Positions 15,750-23,622 of a stretch of 24,517 bases of DNA are shown in pieces (the stretch's first letter is position 1; every line of letters begins with the position of its first letter). A model generated the notes under the pieces. It ran no database searches, was not told where the DNA came from, and saw only the letters and a list, made by a program, of their open reading frames with translations. Location of the stretch: positions 1-24,517 of the forward strand of contig DKTR01000072.1 in the NCBI GenBank assembly GCA_002473385.1, in the 5' to 3' direction. The position numbers were made by a program, and so were the translations under genes. The stretch comes from Lachnospiraceae bacterium UBA7225. GTDB taxonomy: Bacteria; Bacillota; Clostridia; Lachnospirales; Lachnospiraceae.

Positions 15750-17090
15750 TTACCAGTAGCGCCTCGCTCCCAGTATCTTCCGGTAATTGTATGGCGCTGT
15801 TGTAATGCCCAGCTCCTCATTCGCCGCATGAATAATGGTGCCATTTCCAATATAAATCGCCGCATGATCTGCCACAGAACCATTACTGTAAAAAATCAGA
15901 TCCCCCGCCTGCAAATGCTCCGTATCCGGTGTAACCTTTACAGAAGAATATTTGCTGCCGCCTTCTGCTGAGCGCCACTGCGCATCCGCTGTCCGCGGAA
16001 CAGCAATGCTGAATTTTTTCATAATCTGCTGCGTGAATCCGGAGCAGTCCACACCGGTACTCAGACTGTTTCCGCCGTACACATACAGCATTTTTCCCTT
16101 AAACTTCAGAGCATATTTCGCGATCTGCAATCCTTTTCCGGCATCTCTCCAGATACCGTCCGCATCCAGCTTATAAGAGATCCCATCTACAACAACAGTC
16201 TTATTAACCGCCATTTCTCCGGATGTCTCAAAATAATAAGTTTTGCCGTCGATCACCTGCAGTCCGGTCGCCCGCGTTCCATTCGCCCGGAAATAATACT
16301 TTTTGCCGCTGACCGTCTGCAGCCCGGTAAGCGCCGCGCCTCCGCTGCCAAAGTAATAAACCTGACCGTTTACTGTCAGCCATCCGGTCACTTTCTTGTA
16401 GCTGCTATTGTAAAAATAATACTTTGTACCCGATTTCACCAGTCCTGTAGAGCGTGTTTTGCCCGTTCTGGCTCCGTCCTTCCCCACCTGATATTTCCCG
16501 ACCCAGGTGCTGACCGCCATCCTGCCGTCTGCCTGCAGATAGTAATATTTTCCGCCTGTTTTTTTCCATTTATTTGTCAGCATCTCCCCGGATTTTTTAA
16601 AATAGTAGCGATACTTCCCGATCGTCTTCCAGCAGCCCGCCGCCTTTTTTCCAGTGGACGCATCCATATAATATGTCTTATCTCCCAGCTTCAGCCAGCC
16701 ATAGACACGTCTGCCGTTTGCACCGACATAATAGCTGCCGATCCACTTATTTCTCTGGATCTTTCCGTTCGGTGCCGCATAATAATACCGTTTTCCCACA
16801 GAAAACCACCTGTCGGAAATGCGCTCGCCAGTCTTTTTACTGAGGAAATAGCGGTTTCCATTCTGCGACAGCCAGCCCTTCTGCATATAGCCCTTCTGAT
16901 TAAAATAATACCATTTTTTACTAATCCTCTTCCAGCCGCGCGCATAGCCCGCTTCTTTACTTATGTAATACCGCTTTCCCTTGCTTGTTGTCCTCCATTC
17001 TGCCTGCACGCTCACACCAAAAATCAGGCAAAACAGAAGCCCCAGAAGCAGCGCCCGCGCTGCCCGTTTTTTCTTTCCGCTGCTTTCCAT
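15750..17090 (-). CDS. Secreted NlpC/P60 endopeptidase with cell-wall-binding repeats
   Basis: This 446-aa exported protein has a signal peptide (basic MESSGKKKRAAR, hydrophobic core about 13-27, likely cleavage after VQA at 30). Residues about 32-312 form a run of roughly 20-residue aromatic/glycine repeats (for example KWYYFNQKGYMQKGW, GKKYYFRANGTRATG), the choline/cell-wall-binding type that anchors to teichoic acid or polysaccharide. The C-terminal NlpC/P60 domain (about 320-446) has Cys349 (GVDCSGFTQQ), His409 (VADHAAIY) and His421 as the catalytic set, so it is probably active in cutting peptidoglycan stem peptides. The promoter upstream carries a WalR-like box, fitting cell-wall-stress control of a hydrolase. 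Confidence 0.93.
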   Translation of the reverse strand: MESSGKKKRAARALLLGLLFCLIFGVSVQAEWRTTSKGKRYYISKEAGYARGWKRISKKWYYFNQKGYMQKGWLSQNGNRYFLSKKTGERISDRWFSVGKRYYYAAPNGKIQRNKWIGSYYVGANGRRVYGWLKLGDKTYYMDASTGKKAAGCWKTIGKYRYYFKKSGEMLTNKWKKTGGKYYYLQADGRMAVSTWVGKYQVGKDGARTGKTRSTGLVKSGTKYYFYNSSYKKVTGWLTVNGQVYYFGSGGAALTGLQTVSGKKYYFRANGTRATGLQVIDGKTYYFETSGEMAVNKTVVVDGISYKLDADGIWRDAGKGLQIAKYALKFKGKMLYVYGGNSLSTGVDCSGFTQQIMKKFSIAVPRTADAQWRSAEGGSKYSSVKVTPDTEHLQAGDLIFYSNGSVADHAAIYIGNGTIIHAANEELGITTAPYNYRKILGARRYW

Positions 17091-17108
17091 AACCCATCCC
17101 CCACATTT

Positions 17109-17154
17109 TTTACATATTTGTTACAATTCTATAATAAATTGTAACCCTTGTCAA
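17109..17154 (-). promoter_or_regulatory. NlpC/P60 promoter with WalR-like box and palindrome
   Basis: On the minus strand a perfect -35 TTGACA (17149-17154) and a -10 TAGAAT (17126-17131) are 17 bp apart. The inverted repeat GTTACAATT-N8-AATTGTAAC (17120-17145) covers the -10 and most of the spacer. Just downstream, TGTAAC-AAATA-TGTAAA (17109-17125) fits the published WalR consensus TGTWAH-N5-TGTWAH exactly. WalR controls cell-wall hydrolases in Firmicutes; a site downstream of the -10 would favour repression. Binding by WalR is inference. Confidence 0.65.
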
Positions 17155-17157
17155 CTA

Positions 17158-17190
17158 TGTGACATTCATTCTCTGTCAGGTCATGTCACA
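17158..17190. repeat. Inverted repeat upstream of the NlpC/P60 promoter
   Basis: TGTGACAT at 17158-17165 and ATGTCACA at 17183-17190 form a perfect 8-bp inverted repeat with a 17-nt gap, ending just upstream of the -35. A further GTGACAT occurs at 17436-17442. It may be an activator site; the regulator is unknown. Confidence 0.4.
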
Positions 17191-17294
17191 TCCTTCTATC
17201 CCGCGATGCCCTCAAAATGTGATTTTTGTTAGACCTGTCCAAAACGTCTGTTCTTGAAAAAAACTATGTAAACCACAATACTGGCTGTGAAAAA

Positions 17295-17375
17295 TGTGGA
17301 TAATGTTGATAACTTCGTGTATAAGTCTATTTTAATGGATTTTCTGTCCACAGAAATGTGGATAACTCTGGATAA
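17295..17375 (+). other. Cluster of DnaA-box-like sequences
   Basis: TGTGGATAA occurs twice (17295-17303, 17357-17365), a perfect match to the DnaA box. One-mismatch copies follow each: TGTTGATAA at 17304-17312 and TCTGGATAA at 17367-17375. An inverted two-mismatch copy, CTGTCCACA, sits at 17344-17352. TTCGTGTAT follows both pairs (17314-17322 and 17384-17392), making two imperfect units about 62-70 bp apart. No replication gene is nearby, so this may be a DnaA-titration or DnaA-regulated site rather than the origin. Confidence 0.5.
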
Positions 17376-17442
17376 CTTTCCTATTCGTGTATGCAAAAAA
17401 ATACAACATTCGACAATTTTTGTATATTTTGTCAAGTGACAT

Positions 17443-17566
17443 AATTCTGTAAAATCAAATACCCCGTTGCAAAGCAGCGTGGTATTTGATCCTCGCGGCA
17501 TTCGCCAAATGCTCGTGCAAGCACGGCGCTTGGCTCATTGCTCGCGGGAATATATATTACAGAATT
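17443..17566. repeat. 124-bp structured element, three-way-junction fold
   Basis: A perfect 10-bp outer inverted repeat, AATTCTGTAA (17443-17452) with TTACAGAATT (17557-17566), encloses two adjacent hairpins. Hairpin A (17454-17490) has perfect 10-bp arms ATCAAATACC/GGTATTTGAT, an inner CG-rich stem and an AAA loop. Hairpin B (17491-17548) is a longer imperfect rod with GCCAA/TTGGC and CGTGC/GCACG blocks around an AA loop. It encodes no protein. The form suggests a repeated intergenic element (MITE or REP-like) or a structured RNA. Confidence 0.6.
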
Positions 17567-17569
17567 TGA

Positions 17570-17594
17570 GAGGCCCCTTGTAACAAGGAGCCTC
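17570..17594. repeat. Hairpin next to the structured element
   Basis: GAGGCCCCTTG (17570-17580), loop TAA, and CAAGGAGCCTC (17584-17594) form an 11-bp stem with one mismatch. No T-run follows on either strand, so it is not a standard terminator. Confidence 0.45.
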
Positions 17595-17700
17595 CCGGAT
17601 TTAAGGATATATGAACATTGTGTTACAATGAAGTAACCATTTTTAACGGATTCTGCCTGCGCCTCCCGGCAGCATGGCTTTCCTGCACCCGTCGTTTTTA
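17595..17700. other. Spacer 3' of the glutamine synthetase gene
   Basis: I see no gene here. A small hairpin, CATTGT-GTT-ACAATG, and a weak CTGCC/GGCAG stem are present, but no convincing intrinsic terminator for the minus-strand glutamine synthetase gene. Confidence 0.35.
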
Positions 17701-19812
17701 TTATACTTCAAAAAGCAGATCTCCATAAGAAGGCATCGGCCATATCTCTTTATCCACAATCATCTCCAGCTTATCTACCGGTGCTCTCAGTTCTGCCATT
17801 GCCGGAACTACGATATCATGGAAATATCTTGCCAGCTTCTCGCCCTCTTCCACCGATTCTGCCGCTTTATCTGCATCGGTCAACTTGCCAAGCGCTGCCT
17901 TTGTTTCCTCCAGAAGATCGCTTACTTCCTCCAGAAGACCGACCTGCACCTTTGCCCTGCCGCCTGCTGCTGTTACCGCATTGATCGTATCCGCAAGACT
18001 CTTCGTATATCCGATCACAGCCGGGATAATCTGCTTGCCGGCAATATCGATCATAGTCTTTGCCTCGATGTTGATGGCCTTTGCATAGGTCTCATACTGG
18101 ATTTCTGCACGTGCCTGCAGCTCAACCTCGCTGTATACACCAAATTTGCCAAACATTTCGATTGCCTTGTCTGTAACCAGCGCCGGGATCGCATCCACCA
18201 TGGATTTGAGATTCGGCAGACCTCTTCTCGCCGCCTCTTCTACCCATTCATCAGAATAACCGTTTCCGTTGAAAACGATTCTCTGATGCTCTGTCGCATA
18301 CTTTTTGATCAGATCATGTACACAGGCATCAAAATCGTCCGCCTTCTCCAGCTCATCACACGCCTCAGAAAATGCTTCTGCGACAATTGTATTCAGTACG
18401 ATATTCGGAGATGCGATGGAATCTCTGGAGCCAACCATACGGAACTCAAATTTATTTCCGGTGAACGCAAACGGTGAGGTTCTGTTTCGGTCGGTGGCAT
18501 CACGTGAGAATTCCGGCAGGGTTTTTACGCCTGTGCTCAGCTTATCACCGGTTTTGCTGTGCGTTGCACTTCCCGTGCTTACAAGCTGGTCGATTACATC
18601 TTCAAGCTGTTCGCCAAGGAAAATGGAGATGATTGCAGGCGGCGCCTCGTTCGCACCAAGTCTGTGGTCATTTCCCACATCGGCCGCCGATTCACGCAGC
18701 AGATCCGCATGTTCATCGACCGCTTTCAGAATACAGGTTAATACCAACAGAAACTGGATATTCTCGTGCGGTGTTTTGCCCGGATCCAGCAGATTAATTC
18801 CGTCATCCGTGGTGATCGACCAGTTATTGTGCTTACCGGAACCGTTCACGCCCGCGAACGGTTTTTCGTGAAGCAGGCACTGCAGCCCATGCTGACATGC
18901 TACCTTTTTCAGCGTTTTCATAATCATCTGGTTATGATCTACCGCAATGTTTGCCTCGGAATAAATCGCCGCCAGCTCGTGCTGCGCCGGAGCGACCTCA
19001 TTATGCTGTGTCTTTGCTGTTACGCCCAGCTTCCACAGTTCCTCATTTACATCCTTCATGTAAGCGGCAATTCTCTGACGGATCGTTCCGAAATAATGAT
19101 CATCCAGCTCCTGCCCCTTCGGCGGCATTGCGCCAAACAAGGTACGCCCGGTAAAAATCAGATCCTTTCTCTGTAAATATTTCTGTTTGTCAATCAGGAA
19201 ATATTCCTGCTCCGGTCCGACAGACGGTGTAACCTTTTTCGATGTGGTGTTGCCAAACAGACGGAGCAGTCTCAGAGACTGTTCATTGATTGCCTGCATG
19301 GAACGCAGCAGAGGCGTCTTTTTGTCGAGTGCCTCGCCTGTGTAGGAGCAGAACGCTGTCGGAATACACAGGATCGCACCAGCCGCATCCTTTCTCACGT
19401 ATGCCGGAGACGTGCAGTCCCATGCTGTATATCCTCTCGCTTCGAAGGTTGCGCGCAATCCGCCCGAAGGGAAGGAAGATGCATCCGGCTCGCCCTGAAT
19501 CAGCTCCTTGCCGGAAAACTCCATCAGTACCGTGCCATCCTCCTTCGGAGCCGTGATAAAGGAATCATGCTTCTCCGCTGTCACCCCGGTGAGCGGCTGG
19601 AAAATATGCGTATAATGAGTTGCGCCTTTTTCCACCGCCCAGTTCTTCATTGCCTCGGCAATCACATCCGCAATCGACGGATCAAGCGCCTTTCCCTCCA
19701 GAATTGTTTTTTTCAGTTCCTTGTAAACCTTCTTCGGCAGACGCTCCTGCATAACTTTGTCATTAAAAACATCTTCACCGAAAATTGCAGCTACATTTGT
19801 CACTTCACTCAT
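17701..19812 (-). CDS. glnN: Glutamine synthetase type III
   Basis: This 703-aa enzyme makes glutamine from glutamate and ammonia with ATP. Length and motifs are those of GSIII, not the about 450-aa GSI: FPSGGLRATFEARGYTAWD, the metal/glutamate-site segment VGPEQEYFLID (about 198-208), HNEVAPAQHELAAIYSE (270-286), GVNGSGKHNNWS (321-332), NRTSPFAFTGNKFEFRMVGS, and the long helical C-terminal tail. All active-site blocks are intact. I chose ATG at 19812 (MSEVTNVAAI) because GAGGAGG lies 8 nt upstream; the upstream in-frame codons overlap leader hairpins. The leader contains a strong intrinsic terminator (19893-19928), suggesting attenuation, probably by nitrogen status. Confidence 0.95.
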   Translation of the reverse strand: MSEVTNVAAIFGEDVFNDKVMQERLPKKVYKELKKTILEGKALDPSIADVIAEAMKNWAVEKGATHYTHIFQPLTGVTAEKHDSFITAPKEDGTVLMEFSGKELIQGEPDASSFPSGGLRATFEARGYTAWDCTSPAYVRKDAAGAILCIPTAFCSYTGEALDKKTPLLRSMQAINEQSLRLLRLFGNTTSKKVTPSVGPEQEYFLIDKQKYLQRKDLIFTGRTLFGAMPPKGQELDDHYFGTIRQRIAAYMKDVNEELWKLGVTAKTQHNEVAPAQHELAAIYSEANIAVDHNQMIMKTLKKVACQHGLQCLLHEKPFAGVNGSGKHNNWSITTDDGINLLDPGKTPHENIQFLLVLTCILKAVDEHADLLRESAADVGNDHRLGANEAPPAIISIFLGEQLEDVIDQLVSTGSATHSKTGDKLSTGVKTLPEFSRDATDRNRTSPFAFTGNKFEFRMVGSRDSIASPNIVLNTIVAEAFSEACDELEKADDFDACVHDLIKKYATEHQRIVFNGNGYSDEWVEEAARRGLPNLKSMVDAIPALVTDKAIEMFGKFGVYSEVELQARAEIQYETYAKAINIEAKTMIDIAGKQIIPAVIGYTKSLADTINAVTAAGGRAKVQVGLLEEVSDLLEETKAALGKLTDADKAAESVEEGEKLARYFHDIVVPAMAELRAPVDKLEMIVDKEIWPMPSYGDLLFEV

Positions 19813-19861
19813 AATCATATCCTCCTCATTTCTATAAAGACATTCGCGGAGCGTTTTTGCC

Positions 19862-19890
19862 TCACAGGAAATACAAAAATTTTCCTGTGA
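19862..19890 (-). promoter_or_regulatory. Second leader hairpin of glnN
   Basis: TCACAGGAAA and TTTCCTGTGA form a perfect 10-bp stem with a 9-nt loop, located between the leader terminator and the ribosome binding site. Its role is unknown; it may protect the 5' end or take part in leader folding. Confidence 0.5.
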
Positions 19891-19892
19891 CA

Positions 19893-19928
19893 TAAAAAAA
19901 GGCGCTCACATCTTCTGTGAACGCCTTT
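19893..19928 (-). terminator. Intrinsic terminator in the glnN leader
   Basis: In the minus-strand RNA, AAAGGCGTTCACA pairs with TGTGAGCGCCTTT (13 positions, one mismatch, 5-nt loop), followed directly by a seven-T run. It lies about 80 nt upstream of the glnN start and about 117 nt downstream of the lipid-kinase stop. It is either the end of the upstream operon or an attenuator of glnN. I found no convincing promoter between it and glnN, which favours attenuation. Confidence 0.8.
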
Positions 19929-20045
19929 GTCCTCGATTCATCTTATTCAGAACACCATAACCTTACTCTACTTCTGTAAAAAAATCAAGTGTTTTTTATA
20001 ATTTACTAATGGAATTAATAAATGTTTCTTATCAGTTTTTTGCAT

Positions 20046-20930
20046 TTATATCAGGAGTGTCAGAGCTTTTTCCGCATTCCGGATGGAAACCTCCGTGTGC
20101 TCACCGCCGTATTCTCCGTCAAGTGCCCAGGGAAACGGCTCCTCGGACACCAGCTCTATCTTGCGCGCACGGGTCTGGAAGAAATATTTATCATCCGGCG
20201 TCTGTGTTACCAGAGCGCTCATGATTGCCTGCAGCTCCACAATATTTTTGGGCATCCGTACCAGCGTCACCTCAAACAGACCATCATCCAGCCTGACATT
20301 TTTTCCGGTGATGTTTTTGAAACCGCCCACTGACGTGGAGTTCGTGATCATTCCGTAAATAAATTCTCCACTGATCTCTGTCTCGTCATCAATCTTTGCC
20401 GTCAAATGATACGATTTGATATTCGTCAGCTTTTTTGCTCCCTCCAGCAGATATGCCATGTGACCGAGCAGGTTTTTCATATCCTGGTTTGTCTCATATG
20501 AGACATCCGTAAACAGTCCGAACGCCGCAACGTAGACAAAGTAATCATTGTTGAAGCAACCTATATCGCATAAAAACTCATTAAACTCTGTGATCCGTTT
20601 TGCAGCTGTCACAATATTCTTTGGTATTTTCAGACTGTTTGCAAAATCATTCGTACTTCCGGATGGAATGTAACCGATCGGACACTTTCTCTCCGATTCC
20701 ATCATCCCGCTGATCACCTCGTCCAGCGTACCGTCACCGCCGCTGCAAACCACCAGATCGTAATACCTTGCTGTCTTTTCCACCTTATGCCTGGCATCAC
20801 CGCGCTGCTGCGAAATGTAAATCGTTACATCATAACCTTCCTTAATAAAGATATCCGTTACATCCAAAAGACGGCTGCGGATCGTTCCCTTTCCGGATTT
20901 GGGATTTATAATCAGCAATAGTCTCGTCAT
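20046..20930 (-). CDS. Diacylglycerol-kinase-family lipid kinase (DagK/YegS type)
   Basis: This 294-aa cytoplasmic or membrane-peripheral kinase phosphorylates lipids such as diacylglycerol in characterised members, feeding phospholipid recycling. The DAGK catalytic N-domain shows LLIINPKSGKG (5-15), the nucleotide-binding GGDGTLDEV (64-72) and PSGSTNDFANSL (89-100). The C-terminal beta-rich lobe has NVRLDDGLFEVTLVR and the WALDGEYGG segment with the conserved Asp-Gly-Glu. It starts 3 nt after the stop of the MBL gene, with GGGAGAG overlapping that gene's end, so the two are translationally linked. Substrate preference cannot be read from sequence. Confidence 0.93.
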   Translation of the reverse strand: MTRLLLIINPKSGKGTIRSRLLDVTDIFIKEGYDVTIYISQQRGDARHKVEKTARYYDLVVCSGGDGTLDEVISGMMESERKCPIGYIPSGSTNDFANSLKIPKNIVTAAKRITEFNEFLCDIGCFNNDYFVYVAAFGLFTDVSYETNQDMKNLLGHMAYLLEGAKKLTNIKSYHLTAKIDDETEISGEFIYGMITNSTSVGGFKNITGKNVRLDDGLFEVTLVRMPKNIVELQAIMSALVTQTPDDKYFFQTRARKIELVSEEPFPWALDGEYGGEHTEVSIRNAEKALTLLI

Positions 20931-20933
20931 ATG

Positions 20934-22538
20934 TTATCTCTCCCATTTATCACATAATGCATCAATCTGATCGGCAAATTTCGCCAAATCCTTGTTAGCT
21001 CCACCCTCGTTATGCCGGATGACGGCAAGCAGACGCTGCCCCGCTGCAAGCAAACGGTCAAACACCGTATTCCGGCGATTTCCGCCAGCGGCTGCCTTCT
21101 TTTGAACGCATACGGGCGGTGCTTCTCTAAGCAGTCTTCCTGCCGCAAGATCGTAAACGGTTCCGCTGTAGGGAGCCATCGCTTTTATGCCGGTCTCCCG
21201 CTGGACGCGCTCCGAAAACGCGGTGCAGACGGCATCCTCGCCGTGTACGATAAATACCTGCTGCGGCTTCTGCTCAAACGCAGAGATCCAGGTAAGCAGA
21301 CCATCCTGGTCCGCATGACCGCTCACCCCTGCAAGCACATGAATTTCCGCACGCACTTCAATTTCCTCTCCAAACAGCTTTACCTGCTGCGCACCCTCCA
21401 CAAGCGCACGTCCAAGAGTACCCACCGACTGATAGCCGACAAAGAGGATCGTACTCTCCGGCCGCCAGAGATTATGTTTTAAGTGATGTTTGATGCGTCC
21501 GGCATCACACATACCACTGGCAGAAATAATAATCTTCGGCTTGTCATTAAAGTTGATCGCCCTGGAATCATCACTTGTAATTGCCGTTTTCAGCCCGGGG
21601 AAACTAATAGGGTTGACACCCCTTTCAATCAGCGCCAGGGCATCCTCATCGAAATCCTCATGCATCCGCTCCATGAATATTCTCGTCGCCTCTATGGCAA
21701 GCGGGCTGTCTACATAAACCTCAAAATTATCGTGATTTTTAATCCGCTTTTCTTCTTTGATCTGGCGGATAAAATAGAGCATCTCCTGCGTCCTGCCGAC
21801 GGCAAACGCCGGAATGACCACGTTGCCGCCACGGTCAAAGGTTCTCTGGATGATCGCCGTCAGATCGGCAATGTAATCCGGCCGCGGTCCGTGGCTGCGG
21901 TCCCCATAAGTGGATTCCATCACCACATAATCGGCATCTTTAATGTAATGCGGATCGCAGATGATCGGCTGATTCGTATTTCCGATATCACCGGAGAATA
22001 CGATCTTTTTTTCAACACCCTCCTCAGAAATCCAGATTTCAATGGATGATGAACCGAGCAGATGCCCGGCATCCGCAAAACGGATCGAGATGCCGTCCGC
22101 AACCGGAACGATCTCATCATAATCACGCCCGACAAAGCATTTTAACACACCTTCCGCGTCTTCCACAGTGTACAGCGGAATATATTCCTCTTTCCCGGCA
22201 CGTTTCCCCTTCCGGTTGCGCCACTCCGCCTCAAACATCTGGATATGCGCGCTGTCGCGCAGCATGATCCCGCACAGCCGCTCCGTAGCGCAGGTAGAAA
22301 AAATCTGTCCGCGGAAGCCTTTTTTATAGAGAATCGGCAGCCTGCCGGAGTGGTCAATATGCGCGTGCGTCAGAAACACCATATCAATATCCGCTTCAGC
22401 AACCGGCAGCGGAACATTTTCAAAATAATTTGTTCCCTGCTCCATACCGTAATCGATCAATATATTTTTCCCGCAGGCTTCCAGGAAGAAGCAGCTTCCT
22501 GTAACCTCATGAGTAGCACCAATAAATGTAAGTTTCAA
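20934..22538 (-). CDS. MBL-fold/beta-CASP hydrolase (RNA-specificity domain protein)
   Basis: This 534-aa protein has the metallo-beta-lactamase motif THAHIDHSG (His58, His60, Asp62, His63), a second ligand in DAGHLLGSS (His159), Asp184 (FSGDIG), an inserted beta-CASP domain, and a C-terminal GVSGHADQ box of the RMMBL domain. These are the RNase J/CPSF73-like nuclease hallmarks, and the residues look intact. It is therefore probably an RNA-processing or metal-dependent hydrolase. The start is TTG at 22538: a TAA stop lies two codons upstream in frame, and AAGGGGG about 11 nt before it is the ribosome binding site. It is followed after 3 nt by the lipid kinase. Confidence 0.92.
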   Translation of the reverse strand: MKLTFIGATHEVTGSCFFLEACGKNILIDYGMEQGTNYFENVPLPVAEADIDMVFLTHAHIDHSGRLPILYKKGFRGQIFSTCATERLCGIMLRDSAHIQMFEAEWRNRKGKRAGKEEYIPLYTVEDAEGVLKCFVGRDYDEIVPVADGISIRFADAGHLLGSSSIEIWISEEGVEKKIVFSGDIGNTNQPIICDPHYIKDADYVVMESTYGDRSHGPRPDYIADLTAIIQRTFDRGGNVVIPAFAVGRTQEMLYFIRQIKEEKRIKNHDNFEVYVDSPLAIEATRIFMERMHEDFDEDALALIERGVNPISFPGLKTAITSDDSRAINFNDKPKIIISASGMCDAGRIKHHLKHNLWRPESTILFVGYQSVGTLGRALVEGAQQVKLFGEEIEVRAEIHVLAGVSGHADQDGLLTWISAFEQKPQQVFIVHGEDAVCTAFSERVQRETGIKAMAPYSGTVYDLAAGRLLREAPPVCVQKKAAAGGNRRNTVFDRLLAAGQRLLAVIRHNEGGANKDLAKFADQIDALCDKWER

Positions 22539-22640
22539 AATTTACACATCCCCCTTCTGAAACAAAGCTGTTTTTCATACAAACCATTTTTCCTCCCGGC
22601 CGTGAAAGACCAGACCTCTGCCATTCACTTTTCCGGTCAG

Positions 22641-22673
22641 AAAAACAGGGTATACTTTTTCTCCAGTATACCC
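22641..22673 (-). terminator. Intrinsic terminator of the cysteine-cluster protein gene
   Basis: GGGTATACT (22648-22656) and AGTATACCC (22665-22673) form a perfect 9-bp stem. Read on the minus strand it is followed by TGTTTTT. It sits about 47 nt after the stop at 22720, so the MBL gene at 22538 needs its own promoter. Confidence 0.85.
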
Positions 22674-22719
22674 CATCTTCCGCTGTTAGGACAGCACTTT
22701 GTGACAGTTTATAAATTTT

Positions 22720-23622
22720 TCATCTTTTGGCATAACAGCCGGATACACAAAGTCCGGCTTTACTGCCTGCAGATATGAACGTACCGAACGGCTCCTCACA
22801 CTCTACCGCCTTCACAACGGCAGCTGCTGTATCCGCGCAGCCGATGTAATACCGCTGATGCCCCGGCGTACCGATGCCGGAAAGCTCCCCAAGCTGGGCA
22901 TCGTCTATGTCCTGCGGCAGCCCGATAAAACGGACGCGCTTCCATTCTTCCGCCAGATAATCCTTCAGCTCCGGCATGCTCTCAGACAGCTTTGCCGCTG
23001 TGAGCAGCAAATGTCCGTCAACAAAATATGTTTCGTCTCTTCGATTATGCTTTTTGCACTGTGTATAATCGCTGCAGAGCAGGCAGCGCATCTCGCAGTT
23101 TAAATTTGCCGCGTCCACTGTCAGCCGGCACGGAAGCTCTGGCTGACACAGCTTAACGTTCATGACGCATTCCTCTGTCTGCGGCTGTACCCCCTTACTG
23201 CCAAGATACAGCAGCAGCACACGCGCTTCCTCTAAGCCAACCGCAAACACTTTCACGGTAAAGCCCGCAAGGCATGTCTCAAATTTCCTGTCAACCTCAT
23301 AAAGATCTGACTTCTGCAAAAGAGCTTCCGGCAAGGCTGCGCACTCTTTTCTCTGCGGCAGCAGAACCGTGTCCACGATCGCCGTTTTACAAATATCCTC
23401 AGCCCTCTTTATGGTGAGCGGTTTCAGGTCTGCGAGTATCAGAAGATGCAAATGCTCTGCCTTTGCAGATGCCGGGCATAATTCTCCATCCGCGCCCTCT
23501 CTGCCGGCACTCAGATACAGAATCTGTGCACCGTCCTTTCCTTTCTCTGCGCCAATGCTTGCACTAAAGCATACTCCCTCTGACACAGGATGATAAAGAA
23601 CACGATAATATTTTGCGTTCAT
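22720..23622 (-). CDS. Hypothetical protein, degenerate MBL-like with a cysteine cluster
   Basis: I do not recognise this 300-aa protein by name. The first half (about 30-145) has strand/helix alternation like a metallo-beta-lactamase fold (HLHLLILADLKPLTIKRAED, AIVDTVLLPQ, FTVKVFAVGLEEARVLLLYL), but the His-x-His-x-Asp-His metal motif is absent, reading LADLKPLT there. The middle holds Cys176-x3-Cys180-x2-Cys183-x5-Cys189, which could bind metal; the spacing of the first three copies the radical-SAM motif, but nothing else supports that enzyme class. The C-terminus has EWKRVRFIGLPQDIDDAQL and GTPGHQRYYIGC. No signal peptide or helix is seen. GGGGGAG lies 8 nt before the ATG. Function is unknown. 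Confidence 0.8.
   Translation of the reverse strand: MNAKYYRVLYHPVSEGVCFSASIGAEKGKDGAQILYLSAGREGADGELCPASAKAEHLHLLILADLKPLTIKRAEDICKTAIVDTVLLPQRKECAALPEALLQKSDLYEVDRKFETCLAGFTVKVFAVGLEEARVLLLYLGSKGVQPQTEECVMNVKLCQPELPCRLTVDAANLNCEMRCLLCSDYTQCKKHNRRDETYFVDGHLLLTAAKLSESMPELKDYLAEEWKRVRFIGLPQDIDDAQLGELSGIGTPGHQRYYIGCADTAAAVVKAVECEEPFGTFISAGSKAGLCVSGCYAKR

Noticed and set aside
17295..17392. Chromosomal replication origin oriC
   Set aside because: The DnaA boxes fit, but dnaA, dnaN, rpmH and related genes are absent and gene orientation does not switch here. Kept only as a DnaA-box cluster.
17674..18477. A 267-codon plus-strand reading frame
   Set aside because: It is antisense to the conserved glutamine synthetase gene and has a Cys/His/Arg-rich composition without a domain.
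19813..20045. Glutamine riboswitch or ANTAR-target RNA in the glnN leader
   Set aside because: The hairpin loops do not show the A1/G4 hexaloop pair expected of ANTAR targets, and I do not see the conserved glutamine-aptamer core. Only the terminator is claimed.
22720..23622. Radical SAM enzyme, from CX3CX2C
   Set aside because: The motif lies mid-protein, without the surrounding barrel pattern, glycine-rich motif or usual length; a metal or structural cluster is more likely.
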